From assembly GCA_002483465.1 (NCBI GenBank), contig DLHX01000001.1:248238-312237 (forward strand): a stretch of DNA of 64,000 bases, in the 5' to 3' direction. Position numbers and translations under genes: made by a program. The notes under the pieces are model-generated. The model was given only the letters and a program-made list of their open reading frames with translations, was not told where the DNA came from and ran no database searches. Of the stretch, positions 1 to 7,733 are shown piece after piece (position 1 is the first letter of the stretch; each line of letters opens with the position of its first letter). Source of the stretch: Micavibrio sp. UBA7657. GTDB lineage: Bacteria; Pseudomonadota; Alphaproteobacteria; Micavibrionales; Micavibrionaceae.

Positions 1-750
1 TCCGATCGCAGGCGCTTCGCCAACCCGACCAGCCGGAATCTTTTCCTGTCCGCGGTGGATGACCCCGCGTAAAAATGTGCCCGTCGTCAGGACAACCGCC
101 CCGCATTTGAGAGTGCTATTTATTTTACATAATGCATCATTGGGGAAAGGGGGTGTTGAGGCGTGGGGGGTAGGTCTGGAAGGGCTAGCGCTGGGGACAA
201 ACTTCCCGGATTTACCCCTATCCTGTGGGTAACCCTTCGGGCCCCCGGAATCCTTTAAGCTGCCGGAGCCACCATCCAGCGGCGCAGCACCCGGCGGCCT
301 GGTGCCGGGCAGGGCGGTTAGAATCGCCGAAAGCCCCTGTACGCGCCCGTCCGCATCTAATACGAGGTCCTCGGCCGAGCCTTCAAGCAACGTCAAATTA
401 GGGTAATCTGCCAGCATTTCCTGCATGGCATTGCGGTACAGCTTGCGGTCGGCCTGGGCCCTGGGGCCGCGTACGGCCGGGCCTTTCGAGGCGTTCAACA
501 TACGGAACTGGATCCCGGCGCGGTCGATAATGCGGCCCATAACGCCGTCCAGCGCGTCGATCTCGCGCACTAAATGACCCTTGCCCAACCCGCCAATCGC
601 AGGGTTACAGGACATCGCGCCGATAGTGGCGAGTTTATGGGTGAGCAGGGCGGTCCTGGCCCCGGCACGCGCCGCAGCCGCAGCCGCCTCGCACCCCGCA
701 TGCCCGCCACCGACGACAATCACGTCAAAACTTAAGTTCTCATGATCCAT
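1..750 (-). CDS. mnmG: MnmG (GidA), tRNA uridine-5-carboxymethylaminomethyl modification enzyme, 3' end outside window
   Basis: FAD-dependent subunit that with MnmE adds the (carboxymethyl)aminomethyl group to U34 of certain tRNAs. The first 250 residues are present. The dinucleotide-binding glycine motif VVGGGHAGCEA is at residues 12-22, followed by the family's SCNPAIGGLGKGHLVREIDALDG block (about 47-69) and GPAVRGPRAQADR (about 90-102). Residues 217-230 resume the family sequence (GAVVLTTGTFLRG). Between VQG (137-139) and that block there are about 76 residues where the family has roughly 11, so about 65 residues of Pro/Gly/Ser-rich sequence are inserted in frame (see the repeat entry). 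The gene lies downstream of mnmE on the same strand, as usual in Alphaproteobacteria. Identity is certain; only the insertion is odd. Confidence 0.96.
   Translation of the reverse strand, partial: MDHENLSFDVIVVGGGHAGCEAAAAAARAGARTALLTHKLATIGAMSCNPAIGGLGKGHLVREIDALDGVMGRIIDRAGIQFRMLNASKGPAVRGPRAQADRKLYRNAMQEMLADYPNLTLLEGSAEDLVLDADGRVQGLSAILTALPGTRPPGAAPLDGGSGSLKDSGGPKGYPQDRGKSGKFVPSASPSRPTPHASTPPFPNDALCKINSTLKCGAVVLTTGTFLRGVIHRGQEKIPAGRVGEAPAIG
114..320. repeat. In-frame insertion inside mnmG carrying a dispersed sequence motif
   Basis: This segment encodes the extra Pro/Gly/Ser-rich residues (about 145-213) of MnmG. On the plus strand it contains TTTACATAATGCAT at 124-137, then a G-rich stretch and GGCGTGG at 160-166. 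The same 14-mer, a G-rich stretch and GGCGTGG recur in the intergenic region at 9918-9968. The shared order suggests a short dispersed element, one copy of which inserted in mnmG without breaking the frame, as palindromic elements do in Rickettsia. The insertion limits are inferred from the usual MnmG sequence, not from flanking duplications. Confidence 0.5.
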
Positions 751-859
751 GAGGCGGTTTATACGCCTAAAAGCTCGTGAAATTCCAGATTAATCTCATT
801 CAAATAGGGAGGGAAAACTTTGTGCTGAAGACGAAAAAGTTGAATCTTATTATTGAGAT

Positions 860-1020
860 AGGGGCCTGTGGATATCCTGTGGATACAGGGTAATTAAGTG
901 ATTCTTTCGAATCGCTTATTTCGATTTCTTAAAAATTTGAATCCTGTTGATAATTACAACTTTTTTAAAAAGTCTGATCGACTCTTTTATCCTCGCTTAT
1001 AAAAATAAAGCATCGCAAAT
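860..1020. other. AT-rich region with DnaA-box-like repeats (possible oriC-like or regulatory region)
   Basis: This covers most of the gene-free stretch between mnmG and the next leader. CCTGTGGATA occurs twice, at 865-874 and 876-885, giving TGTGGATAT and TGTGGATAC spaced 11 bp apart; each differs by one base from the DnaA box TGTGGATAA. A third one-mismatch copy, TGTTGATAA, is at 945-953. They are followed by a strongly AT-rich tract (about 890-1020) that could unwind. Box clusters beside an AT-rich element are typical of origins, but the classical alphaproteobacterial origin site is hemE/ppsR, so autoregulation of mnmG or another use of the boxes is equally possible. Confidence 0.3.
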
Positions 1021-1071
1021 TGATTCAAGGGAGGCGCATCAAAAAAATGATTTCATGAAAAAGGGATGAAA

Positions 1072-1200
1072 GAGGTACTAGCTCCTTCACCCCAGTCCAA
1101 GACGGTGAAAACCTCAGTTGGCACTTTGGTCGCCGCGCATGGGTATCCCCATAGATACTCATTGTGCTGGCATGTTTCAACCCCTAATCAAAGGTGAAAC
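1072..1200 (+). promoter_or_regulatory. Structured 5' leader with a sequestered ribosome binding site (riboswitch- or thermosensor-like)
   Basis: Two hairpins can be drawn. The first pairs GAGGT (1072-1076) with ACCTC (1111-1115) and, inside it, TTCACC (1086-1091) with GGTGAA (1104-1109). The second pairs GTTTCA (1174-1179) plus CC (1181-1182) with GG (1193-1194) plus TGAAAC (1195-1200); it ends one base before the ATG at 1202 and buries the ribosome binding sequence AAGGTG (1191-1196). GGTGAA recurs at 1193-1198, so TTCACC could pair with either copy, an arrangement expected of a switch. No known riboswitch class is recognised; the ligand or signal is unknown. Confidence 0.45.
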
Positions 1201-1201
1201 G

Positions 1202-1390
1202 ATGTACACAAATACATTGAGCAGCCGCGCTCCTATTGGAACGAAGGCTCGCACCGGCGAAACTTGTCCTGAAAGCGGCGTTTGGAAAGTTGATGGAAAT
1301 CCTTCAACTACCGCGCCGATCGCAAAAGGCAATCGTATGCCGCCCTATGATGGAAAGGCCGTTACCTGGATTTTAGTCCAGTACGCTTAA
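1202..1390 (+). CDS. Conserved small protein of unknown function, 62 residues (YjzC-like pattern)
   Basis: The start at 1202 is chosen over an upstream ATG at 1118 because AAGGTG precedes it at good spacing and the family-like part begins soon after. The pattern GTKARTGETCPESGVWKV, STTAPIAKGNRMPPYDGK and a C-terminal Trp-x-Leu-Val segment resembles small Gly/Pro-rich proteins found widely in Proteobacteria and, more loosely, Bacillus YjzC; no function is established that I know of. There is no signal peptide or membrane segment and only one Cys. A structured leader precedes it and a hairpin follows, so it is probably a monocistronic unit. Confidence 0.75.
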   Translation: MYTNTLSSRAPIGTKARTGETCPESGVWKVDGNPSTTAPIAKGNRMPPYDGKAVTWILVQYA

Positions 1391-1409
1391 TTCCAACTAA
1401 ATTTCTAAA

Positions 1410-1431
1410 ACGGGGGGCTTCGGCCCCCCGT
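1410..1431 (+). terminator. Strong GC hairpin with TTCG loop after the small gene
   Basis: A 9 bp stem (ACGGGGGGC with GCCCCCCGT) closes on a TTCG tetraloop 19 bp after the stop codon. The following sequence (gctatttca) is only weakly T-rich, so termination is likely but not textbook. It could also serve the minus-strand gene that ends at 1489. Confidence 0.7.
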
Positions 1432-1488
1432 GCTATTTCAGCCCAATTACGCATCCAAAAGTTGCGGGAATTCCAGATTTTTATGAAG

Positions 1489-2142
1489 TTAAGCTTGCGC
1501 AGATTTTAAAGCTTCAGCTTCCTTGGCCGGTGTAACAGGATTTTGCAAGCCATTGGCTTGTTCAGCAACAACATCAATTAACTCTGCCAATTCAGAAAAA
1601 TTCAACACAGTGTTATGCGCCGAAAAACCTTTATTAGTAAGCCAGACCGGAATCGTTTTATCGGAGTGCTTGTTGTCTTTTATACTTCCACCCCAGTGCT
1701 TGATAATATTTGCCAAAGTGTACGCACGGCAAAAAGGGCTACCATCATTTTTATCAAACGCTCTCAATTTCACATCGAAATTATTTCCCAAATCCATAAA
1801 GATTTGAAGATTAAGAAGGCACGTTTCCCATTCAGAAATTGCTTTGAAGTAAATACGAATTTTTGGATTGTCGGGCTTGTTATCTTTTAAATACTCTAAC
1901 GTTGCATCTCGCGCGGTGTGGTAAGATTTAAACGCTACTTGCGCTCGAAACATCATATTCAAGGCAAAAGGCAAAACTTCATCAGAGTAACGCCCGCCAA
2001 AAACGCTGTTGAGCATGTGATTGGGTAACCAATGCTCAGCCTCCTTGTGCTTTTCTTTTAAGTCAGGAATCTCTGCTTCGGTAAAACCTGTAATTCCAGG
2101 TGCAAAAAATTTCTCAAGAATTTTAGAGTTCCACTGTGCCAT
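1489..2142 (-). CDS. Hypothetical protein, 217 residues
   Basis: Not recognised. It is a soluble, Lys- and Asn-rich protein without signal peptide or membrane segment and with an Ala-rich C-terminus (PAKEAEALKSAQA). It contains several aromatic-rich helical stretches (for example SEWETCLLNLQIFMDLGNNF near residues 103-122). Its base composition is clearly lower in GC than the housekeeping neighbours, which suggests recent acquisition. It stands alone between a hairpin and a second hypothetical gene, and no strong ribosome binding site is seen. A role in defence or as an RNA-binding abortive gene is conceivable but unsupported. Confidence 0.7.
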   Translation of the reverse strand: MAQWNSKILEKFFAPGITGFTEAEIPDLKEKHKEAEHWLPNHMLNSVFGGRYSDEVLPFALNMMFRAQVAFKSYHTARDATLEYLKDNKPDNPKIRIYFKAISEWETCLLNLQIFMDLGNNFDVKLRAFDKNDGSPFCRAYTLANIIKHWGGSIKDNKHSDKTIPVWLTNKGFSAHNTVLNFSELAELIDVVAEQANGLQNPVTPAKEAEALKSAQA

Positions 2143-2282
2143 TCATTATGCTTTCACATCAGGTTACGAATCGGCCTCCATTTTACAATTTCTTTCCAAT
2201 TTTTCACCATAGCTCATTCCCGCATGCGCGGGGTTGGCCAAGGGCAGGGCCGCGCCGTGAAAAGCACGCGAATATATTTTGA

Positions 2283-2792
2283 TTAAAAACGACCCGGCGG
2301 TTCCGGCGCATCAACGGACGGCTCATCTTCCCGTGGAAGATTGCGCGGAAAAATTCTGTAGCCGCACGTCCTGAGCCACATGGTCAACATGCCGACATCT
2401 TCTTGTTGAATACAATTTTCAAGGCGGGCAGGCATGTTTGCCACAAAATTATTTCTAAAACCCTCCAGCACGGCCGCCATCTCGGGCGAGAGCGAAGACA
2501 AGGACAAGGGCTCATCGTTACACGGCGCAGGCGGGCCGATTTCCATTGACTCCCAGTCCGCCCATTCTTCCGGGGTCATCTTTATTTCGATTTTGCTGGC
2601 ATCGAAAGCGGACTCATCGCGGCCCCACGATGCTTTAAATGCCCGCTCTTCAGCCACATAAGCAGCCGTTTCCTCAGAAACCCCGAGCCCTCTGGATTTT
2701 AAAATCTCGCGAATGCGCGGGTAATCCCTCGCCTCAAGGGCTTTTTCCAGGGCGACTTCGATTTGTCTCAGCTCATCGTCTTCATTTGGCAT
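2283..2792 (-). CDS. Hypothetical acidic protein, 169 residues
   Basis: Not recognised. It is acidic and Glu/Pro-rich, begins with a predicted helix (DELRQIEVALEKALEARDY), and includes MTPEEWADWESMEIGPPAP in the middle and a C-terminal proline tail. There is no signal peptide, membrane segment or metal motif. The 140 bp between this gene's stop and the start of the gene at 2142 show nothing notable. The Pro-rich tail recalls those of the TPR proteins at 17041-20572, but no TPR motif can be traced here. Confidence 0.65.
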   Translation of the reverse strand: MPNEDDELRQIEVALEKALEARDYPRIREILKSRGLGVSEETAAYVAEERAFKASWGRDESAFDASKIEIKMTPEEWADWESMEIGPPAPCNDEPLSLSSLSPEMAAVLEGFRNNFVANMPARLENCIQQEDVGMLTMWLRTCGYRIFPRNLPREDEPSVDAPEPPGRF

Positions 2793-2927
2793 AATTGTTG
2801 GTATAGGACGAGGGAGTTATATATGTCAATTAAATTGATGCAGATTTTTGTTGCAAAAGACATAATTCATACATAGATTGCCATAATTAATCCAAAACAT
2901 AGGTAATTAGAGAGAAAGATTTCAGCG

Positions 2928-3560
2928 ATGATCCAGTCAAACAAGCGCCATGTAGTAAGAAGCGACAGGCCAGCGCCACCCGCCACCACCGCGCCTTCGG
3001 ATGCCCAGCCCGCCGTAGAGGAAACAAGCGCACCGCAAACCTATGTCAATCAGACCAGGGAAAATGACAAAAAATTCTTTGCCAACATCGGGAAGCATAG
3101 GCCGGCGCCCCAAAACAAGGGCCCGCTCCAGCTCGTACCCACATTCTATGGAAGCGGATTCGTGTCCGCGGGTTTGCGTGAAGATGATCCTTTCAAAGAT
3201 TTAAGCCCAGCGGAAAGAGAGCTTGTAGAAGCCGCGCTCGCGCCTTTTACGAACAGAAAAGCGCCCACCGTCGAAGAAAACGTCATTGCTGAAAATGTGG
3301 AAGCCGTTGAAGCGCAAGAGGCAACGGGCGAAGCTCAATCGCTGACCGTAGCCGTTAACGAAGCTGCGAAACCCGTTGCGGCAAAAAAATCCCGGGGCCC
3401 CTCGAAGAAGAAAAAGCCGGAAATTGTTGAAGCTGGTGAAGAAGGTGATGAACTGAACACCGAAGAAATCGTTATTGAAGACCATGTAAATGTACGTGAA
3501 GTTCTCGGATCCGGCTTCGGTCTCGTGGCAAGGGTTGAAGATTACGAACACAGTATGTAA
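2928..3560 (+). CDS. Hypothetical protein, 210 residues, low-complexity
   Basis: Not recognised. The N-terminal 40 residues are rich in Pro, Ala and Thr; a short conserved-looking core (GPLQLVPTFYGSGFVSAGLREDDPF, residues about 64-88) follows, then an acidic/Ala region with a basic patch (KKSRGPSKKKKPE) and an acidic C-terminus. This looks like a largely disordered adaptor. A purine-rich ribosome binding site (AGAGAGAAAG) lies upstream. Only 9 bp separate it from the next gene, so the two are probably cotranscribed. Confidence 0.7.
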   Translation: MIQSNKRHVVRSDRPAPPATTAPSDAQPAVEETSAPQTYVNQTRENDKKFFANIGKHRPAPQNKGPLQLVPTFYGSGFVSAGLREDDPFKDLSPAERELVEAALAPFTNRKAPTVEENVIAENVEAVEAQEATGEAQSLTVAVNEAAKPVAAKKSRGPSKKKKPEIVEAGEEGDELNTEEIVIEDHVNVREVLGSGFGLVARVEDYEHSM

Positions 3561-3569
3561 CGCACGTAA

Positions 3570-3998
3570 ATGAAACGAAAATCGTTCACCCAACCAGACA
3601 AGGCGCTGCAGGAACGTTTCAACGATCATGCGTTATACCTGACAGCCTCGTATAGCGCCGCACCATTCCGCAGGCGCATAAGCGATAAATTTGAGGGGAT
3701 CGATTTCGGTGGCCGGAATTTAACCGGATCAATACTCTACGCCGTAGCCGGAGACCGGGTGTACGCTGCCGTGTTCAAAAACTGTAACTTTGAAAATACT
3801 ATTTTGGTTAATGCCCGCGTTAATGATGTGCGCTGGATCGGCTGCGATGTTACGGGGGCAGACTTCACGGGAACCGGTGTGCGGCCTGAGCAGTTTTTAA
3901 ATTGCCCGGGGTCTGACACGCTATTCCCTAAGGCCAAACGCGGTGCGAAGCAAAAGAAGCGCACCGCAGAGGCAGAGCCGTTCCCCTTCGTCGCTTAA
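3570..3998 (+). CDS. Small pentapeptide-repeat-like protein, 142 residues
   Basis: The middle of the protein has imperfect A(N/D)LxX-type pentapeptides (IDFGGRNLTGS, CNFENTILVNARVND, CDVTGADFTGT), about 45-118, enough for only a few coils of a right-handed beta helix. The N-terminus is basic and the C-terminus carries a Lys/Arg patch (KRGAKQKKR). Pentapeptide proteins have varied roles, including gyrase mimicry, and no function can be assigned. It follows the 2928 gene by 9 bp and converges on mnmE with a 5 bp gap. Confidence 0.7.
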   Translation: MKRKSFTQPDKALQERFNDHALYLTASYSAAPFRRRISDKFEGIDFGGRNLTGSILYAVAGDRVYAAVFKNCNFENTILVNARVNDVRWIGCDVTGADFTGTGVRPEQFLNCPGSDTLFPKAKRGAKQKKRTAEAEPFPFVA

Positions 3999-4003
3999 AG
4001 CTT

Positions 4004-5341
4004 TTATTTCCCGATACAGAAATCCCTGAAAATCACGTCGAGCAGATCCTCAACATCGACGCGGCCCGTGATGCGCCCGACCGCGCGCACGGCTAAACGC
4101 ACATCTTCTGCAGCAAGTTCGGGCAGGGCCGCGGTTCTCGCGCGGGTAAGGCTAACCAGCGCATCTTCCAGCGCCGCCCGGTGACGCGCGCGGGTCAGGG
4201 ACGGCGTTTCCGACGGACGGAAAATATTTTTGATTTTACCTTCCAGCGCGGCGAGCAGGGCGGGAATGCCCTCACCGGTCTGCGCGGAAATCAAAACCGT
4301 CTCCATGTGTGCGGACGGATTTTTCTTCGCGCCCGCATCGCTTTTATTCACCACGACAATCGAGTTTTCATCAGCTAACTTCAGCGTCGCATCATCGAAA
4401 TTTTTCGCCGTGCCATCGAACAGCAGGATTTTTATGTCGGCCTCACGCGCACGCACCATGGCGCGGCGTATGCCTTCGGATTCGATTTTATCGTGTCCGC
4501 TTTCGCCCAGTTGCGCCGGACGCAGGCCTGCCGTATCCGCGAGAATGACGGGAAACCCGGCGATATCGAGATGCGCCTCGATCACATCCCGCGTCGTGCC
4601 CGCAACTTCGGAGACGATCGCAATGTCGCGCCGCGCCAGCGCATTCACGAGCGACGATTTTCCGGCGTTGGGCGCGCCTATAATCGCAACCTGCACGCCA
4701 TCACGCAATCTTTCACCGCGCCGGTTATCATTCAGGTGCGCAGAAATTTCCGATGAAATTTTTTCGATTGCAGGAGTCGCGCGCTCGACAATGCCGCCCG
4801 GAAGATCTTCATCAGGAAATTCTATTTCCGCCTCGAGATGCGCGAGAAGTTTTTTTAAGCTGTCCGTCCACTCCGCGTACAATCGCGAGAGCGATCCTTC
4901 CATCTGCGCCAGCGCCTGGATTTTCTGCGCGGATGTTTCAGCGTTGATGAGGTCGGCAATCGCTTCGGCCTCGGTCAGATCCATTTTGCCGTTCTCGAAC
5001 GCACGGCGCGTAAATTCACCGGGCTCCGCGAGGCGGTGATTTTTCTGCGCAGCCAAGGCTTCGATCAGGGAATCGATAACAGCCCGCCCGCCATGGACGT
5101 GATATTCAACGACATCCTCGCCGGTGAAACTTTCCGGACCTTTAAACGGCAAAACGACCGAACGGTCGATTACTGATTTTTTCTTCGGATCACGCAGAAT
5201 GACAAGCCGAGCCGTACGTGCCTCGAATTCTTTATCAGTTAAGGCTTTAAGGCTTGCCCATGCGCCATCACCGGAGACCCTTATCACTGCAATTCCAGAC
5301 CGCCCGGTCGGTGTCGAAAGCGCAAAAATTGTCTCACTCAC
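4004..5341 (-). CDS. mnmE: MnmE, tRNA modification GTPase
   Basis: Partner of MnmG in modifying wobble uridines of tRNA. The N-terminal tetrahydrofolate-binding domain has FTGEDVVEYHVHGG (72-85). The inserted G domain has P-loop GAPNAGKS (222-229), the GTT switch (248-250), DTAG (269-272) and NKSD (332-335). The C-terminus ends in FCIGK, containing the invariant cysteine of the C-(I/L/V)-G-K motif. Its 445 residues match the family. The start follows the usual MxxTIFALST beginning. It precedes mnmG on the same strand, though more than 3 kb of accessory genes now separate the two. Confidence 0.98.
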   Translation of the reverse strand: MSETIFALSTPTGRSGIAVIRVSGDGAWASLKALTDKEFEARTARLVILRDPKKKSVIDRSVVLPFKGPESFTGEDVVEYHVHGGRAVIDSLIEALAAQKNHRLAEPGEFTRRAFENGKMDLTEAEAIADLINAETSAQKIQALAQMEGSLSRLYAEWTDSLKKLLAHLEAEIEFPDEDLPGGIVERATPAIEKISSEISAHLNDNRRGERLRDGVQVAIIGAPNAGKSSLVNALARRDIAIVSEVAGTTRDVIEAHLDIAGFPVILADTAGLRPAQLGESGHDKIESEGIRRAMVRAREADIKILLFDGTAKNFDDATLKLADENSIVVVNKSDAGAKKNPSAHMETVLISAQTGEGIPALLAALEGKIKNIFRPSETPSLTRARHRAALEDALVSLTRARTAALPELAAEDVRLAVRAVGRITGRVDVEDLLDVIFRDFCIGK

Positions 5342-5380
5342 GGAAATACCCGGAAGCAGTAGAGATAACTAAAGCTATAT

Positions 5381-5391
5381 ATTTTACATAA
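5381..5391 (+). promoter_or_regulatory. Copy of the recurrent motif ATTTTACATAA
   Basis: Exact 11-base match to the motif also found at 122-132 and 56828-56838, with a ten-base match at 25074-25083. It lies 40 bp upstream of the mnmE start but in the opposite orientation. Function unknown. Confidence 0.35.
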
Positions 5392-5474
5392 CACATATCA
5401 GTATAAGGCGGTCTGTTATTGTAGGGTTTTTGGGAGTGGGCTTCAGCTTCATTCATAGAGAAACGCCGACGCAC

Positions 5475-5750
5475 CTACGGCCCCTTCTTCTTCGCCGGTG
5501 GCGGGGAAGCAGCAGCCGCGCCCGGCATACCCATCTGCTCCCAGAACATCTTCTGCACCTCGCCCCAGCCCTGAATGGTGGCGGGAAGCCACGTGCGCAG
5601 CATCGTCTCGGGATCCAGCGAGCGGATATTGTCACGCATGCGCGTCTCGAGCTCTTTCATCAAGGCCTGCTGCATCGGCTCGACGTCCGGCAGGCCGAAA
5701 AACGCCCGCGCTTCCTGCGGCGTGCACTCAATATCGAATTTCACTTTCAT
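5475..5750 (-). CDS. DUF6489-like small conserved protein, 91 residues
   Basis: The start at 5750 gives the typical beginning MKVKFDIECTPQEARAFFGLPDV and is preceded by an AAAGAGAG ribosome binding sequence; an upstream in-frame extension lacks these. This short alphaproteobacterial family consists of an N-terminal Cys/Phe-containing segment, a helix (MQQALMKELETRM) and a Trp-containing amphipathic region (GWGEVQKMFWEQM), and resembles small phasin-like helical proteins. It ends in a Pro/Lys tail. No function is established. It lies upstream of mnmE on the same strand. Confidence 0.8.
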   Translation of the reverse strand: MKVKFDIECTPQEARAFFGLPDVEPMQQALMKELETRMRDNIRSLDPETMLRTWLPATIQGWGEVQKMFWEQMGMPGAAAASPPPAKKKGP

Positions 5751-5888
5751 CGCGCTATCTCTCTTTGTTTGGAGTTGCCCCAGCCTATGAAAAAACCGCA
5801 CACGGTTCAATGTATCATTGAAGGGGCGTGTTACTCTTGCTAGGGTCTTTAATTCTGTGAATCCAGGTCAACCACAGCGGTCAATCAA

Positions 5889-7565
5889 GTGGAAAAAGAC
5901 AATCCTCAGAACCCCGATAAAATCGCCCAGCCTGCCGCACCGTTAGAAAAAGGCGCGCTGGCGGAGACCTATCCCAATCCGGCGCTGGAAGAAATTCGCG
6001 TCGCGGTACGTGGCAACGGTTTAAATCCGCGCATGGTCACGGCCAAGAAAGTTGAAGGCAAGATTGTCGAATTTGAAGCGACCCTCACGCTTTCCCTGCG
6101 CCAGCGCACGATGGAAAAAGTCGTCGGCGGCAAAAAAACCGAAGGCGAAAAAGTCGATGGTCCACAAGGCATGCGCGAAGCGCTCGACCGCGACCGCCTG
6201 AAAATTCTCAGCACCGAAGACAGTAAAAAGAAAATCATTGCTAAAATATCCGAGCGCAAGGACAAGGGCTTCGGCACCCGCAACGAAATCATCAAGCTGC
6301 CCTTTCTCACAAAAGAATATGTGCATCATCAGGCCTGCCGCACCTGCAGCGCGCACGGCGAACTGAAATGCCAGCGCTGCAATGGCAAGGGCGCCGAGCT
6401 GTGTCCGCGTTGCAACGGGCAAAGCATGGAAATCTGTCCGCAATGCCGGGGCGCGCAGCTCATCTTCAACGGCAACGAAAAAATACCGTGCCCGAAATGC
6501 AACGGGCAGGGACGCACGCCCTGCATGATGTGTCACCAGACACGGAAAATTCAGTGCGGCGTTTGCCGCGGCCGGGGCTCGACGCAGTGCCAGAACTGCA
6601 ACGGCCAAGCATGGCATTCCTATATCACCACTGCGGAAATGGATGTGATCTGCACGTTCGATTTCGACCGCCAGGCTTTGCCGGAAAGACTGCTGAAGAT
6701 GGTCGAGACCAAAGCCAAAGACGTACCGCTCTACGCCGATATCACGGTGATCCCCGGCAAGCCGCCGGAGAAAGAGGGCGAGAAGCCGACCTCTGACATC
6801 ATACCTGTGCGTTATAATGTTCGCCTGCCCTATGCCGAAGTCGATTTCGCGCTCGGCAAGGCGGCGAGTATCAGCACATTCCTGCTCGGCCGCCGGGCGC
6901 AGATTGCCGAAGCCCCGGCCTTCCTCGAGATATTGCTGAAGGACGGCATACGCGCGCTCAAGGAAGCGGGCGAGGGGCGCGGCAACGTCGCTGGCAAAAT
7001 GCAGCAGGCCGGACAATACCGCACCGTCCGCCATGCGATCATCGCCACCGCAAAATATTCAAAAGGCAAGGCGGTGAAACTGGTCGAGAAAAATTCGCCG
7101 CTTGGCATCACGGATACAACGATCAAGAGCATGGTGCTGAACGCCGACAGTGCGCTGAAAAATATCACCGCCAAACCGCGCCGGAACGGCATGATCGCGG
7201 GCACCGCGCTCGCCTTTGTGTTTTACCTATTTTATATGATCGCGGGTATGCGCACGATGTTCGTGACAAGCATCGAGAATAAAATGTTTCACATTCCCGT
7301 CGATGGCATCGTCCTCGGCGCGGGCATGATGTTCGCCCTTCTCACGATCCAGTTTTTCGGCGCACATGCGATGAAAAAGGCGCTCGGAAAAATGCTGCCC
7401 GAAGATCAGAAAAGCATGGTCATGTCGAAGGCCGGGCATAACGGCCCGTGGTCGGCGATTATTTGTTTTGCGCTATTTCTCGCCGCCTGCGAGATCGTGG
7501 CGCATACCAGCGGCGCCTCGGCGCCTGACTGGTACATGATGATGCGCGGCGCGATCGCGAAATAA
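5889..7565 (+). CDS. Membrane protein with a DnaJ-type zinc-finger domain (eight CxxC motifs)
   Basis: A cytoplasmic N-terminal region is followed by eight CxxC motifs at residues 150-153, 161-164, 172-175, 183-186, 201-204, 212-215, 223-226 and 234-237, several in the CxxCxGxG form of DnaJ zinc centres. Four zinc-binding pairs could form, twice the number in DnaJ. There is no J domain. A mixed region follows, then three hydrophobic segments near 433-453, 466-490 and 511-533. It may be a membrane-tethered protein-folding or redox factor; this is inferred from the domain only. The start is GTG with a weak ribosome binding site, so the true start may be somewhat downstream. Confidence 0.85.
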   Translation: MEKDNPQNPDKIAQPAAPLEKGALAETYPNPALEEIRVAVRGNGLNPRMVTAKKVEGKIVEFEATLTLSLRQRTMEKVVGGKKTEGEKVDGPQGMREALDRDRLKILSTEDSKKKIIAKISERKDKGFGTRNEIIKLPFLTKEYVHHQACRTCSAHGELKCQRCNGKGAELCPRCNGQSMEICPQCRGAQLIFNGNEKIPCPKCNGQGRTPCMMCHQTRKIQCGVCRGRGSTQCQNCNGQAWHSYITTAEMDVICTFDFDRQALPERLLKMVETKAKDVPLYADITVIPGKPPEKEGEKPTSDIIPVRYNVRLPYAEVDFALGKAASISTFLLGRRAQIAEAPAFLEILLKDGIRALKEAGEGRGNVAGKMQQAGQYRTVRHAIIATAKYSKGKAVKLVEKNSPLGITDTTIKSMVLNADSALKNITAKPRRNGMIAGTALAFVFYLFYMIAGMRTMFVTSIENKMFHIPVDGIVLGAGMMFALLTIQFFGAHAMKKALGKMLPEDQKSMVMSKAGHNGPWSAIICFALFLAACEIVAHTSGASAPDWYMMMRGAIAK

Positions 7566-7733
7566 CCCTGGAAAATTCGGCCTGAAAAAATGATCGCCCC
7601 CGAAAAGCATTGAAGCTTTGCGGAGGCGACCAGCGACGCGAGGGACACATCGTTTATTTGCGGTTCTTGCTGCAACTTAAACTTCAAACGCAGATAACTC
7701 TCTCTTCCGGCAAAAAACGATAAGCGGCGGTCG

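Noticed and set aside
6021..7034. A 337-codon open frame antisense to the zinc-domain gene
   Set aside because: Its translation has no recognisable domain and mirrors the Cys-rich, GC-biased codons of the plus-strand gene, which has clear CxxC motifs.
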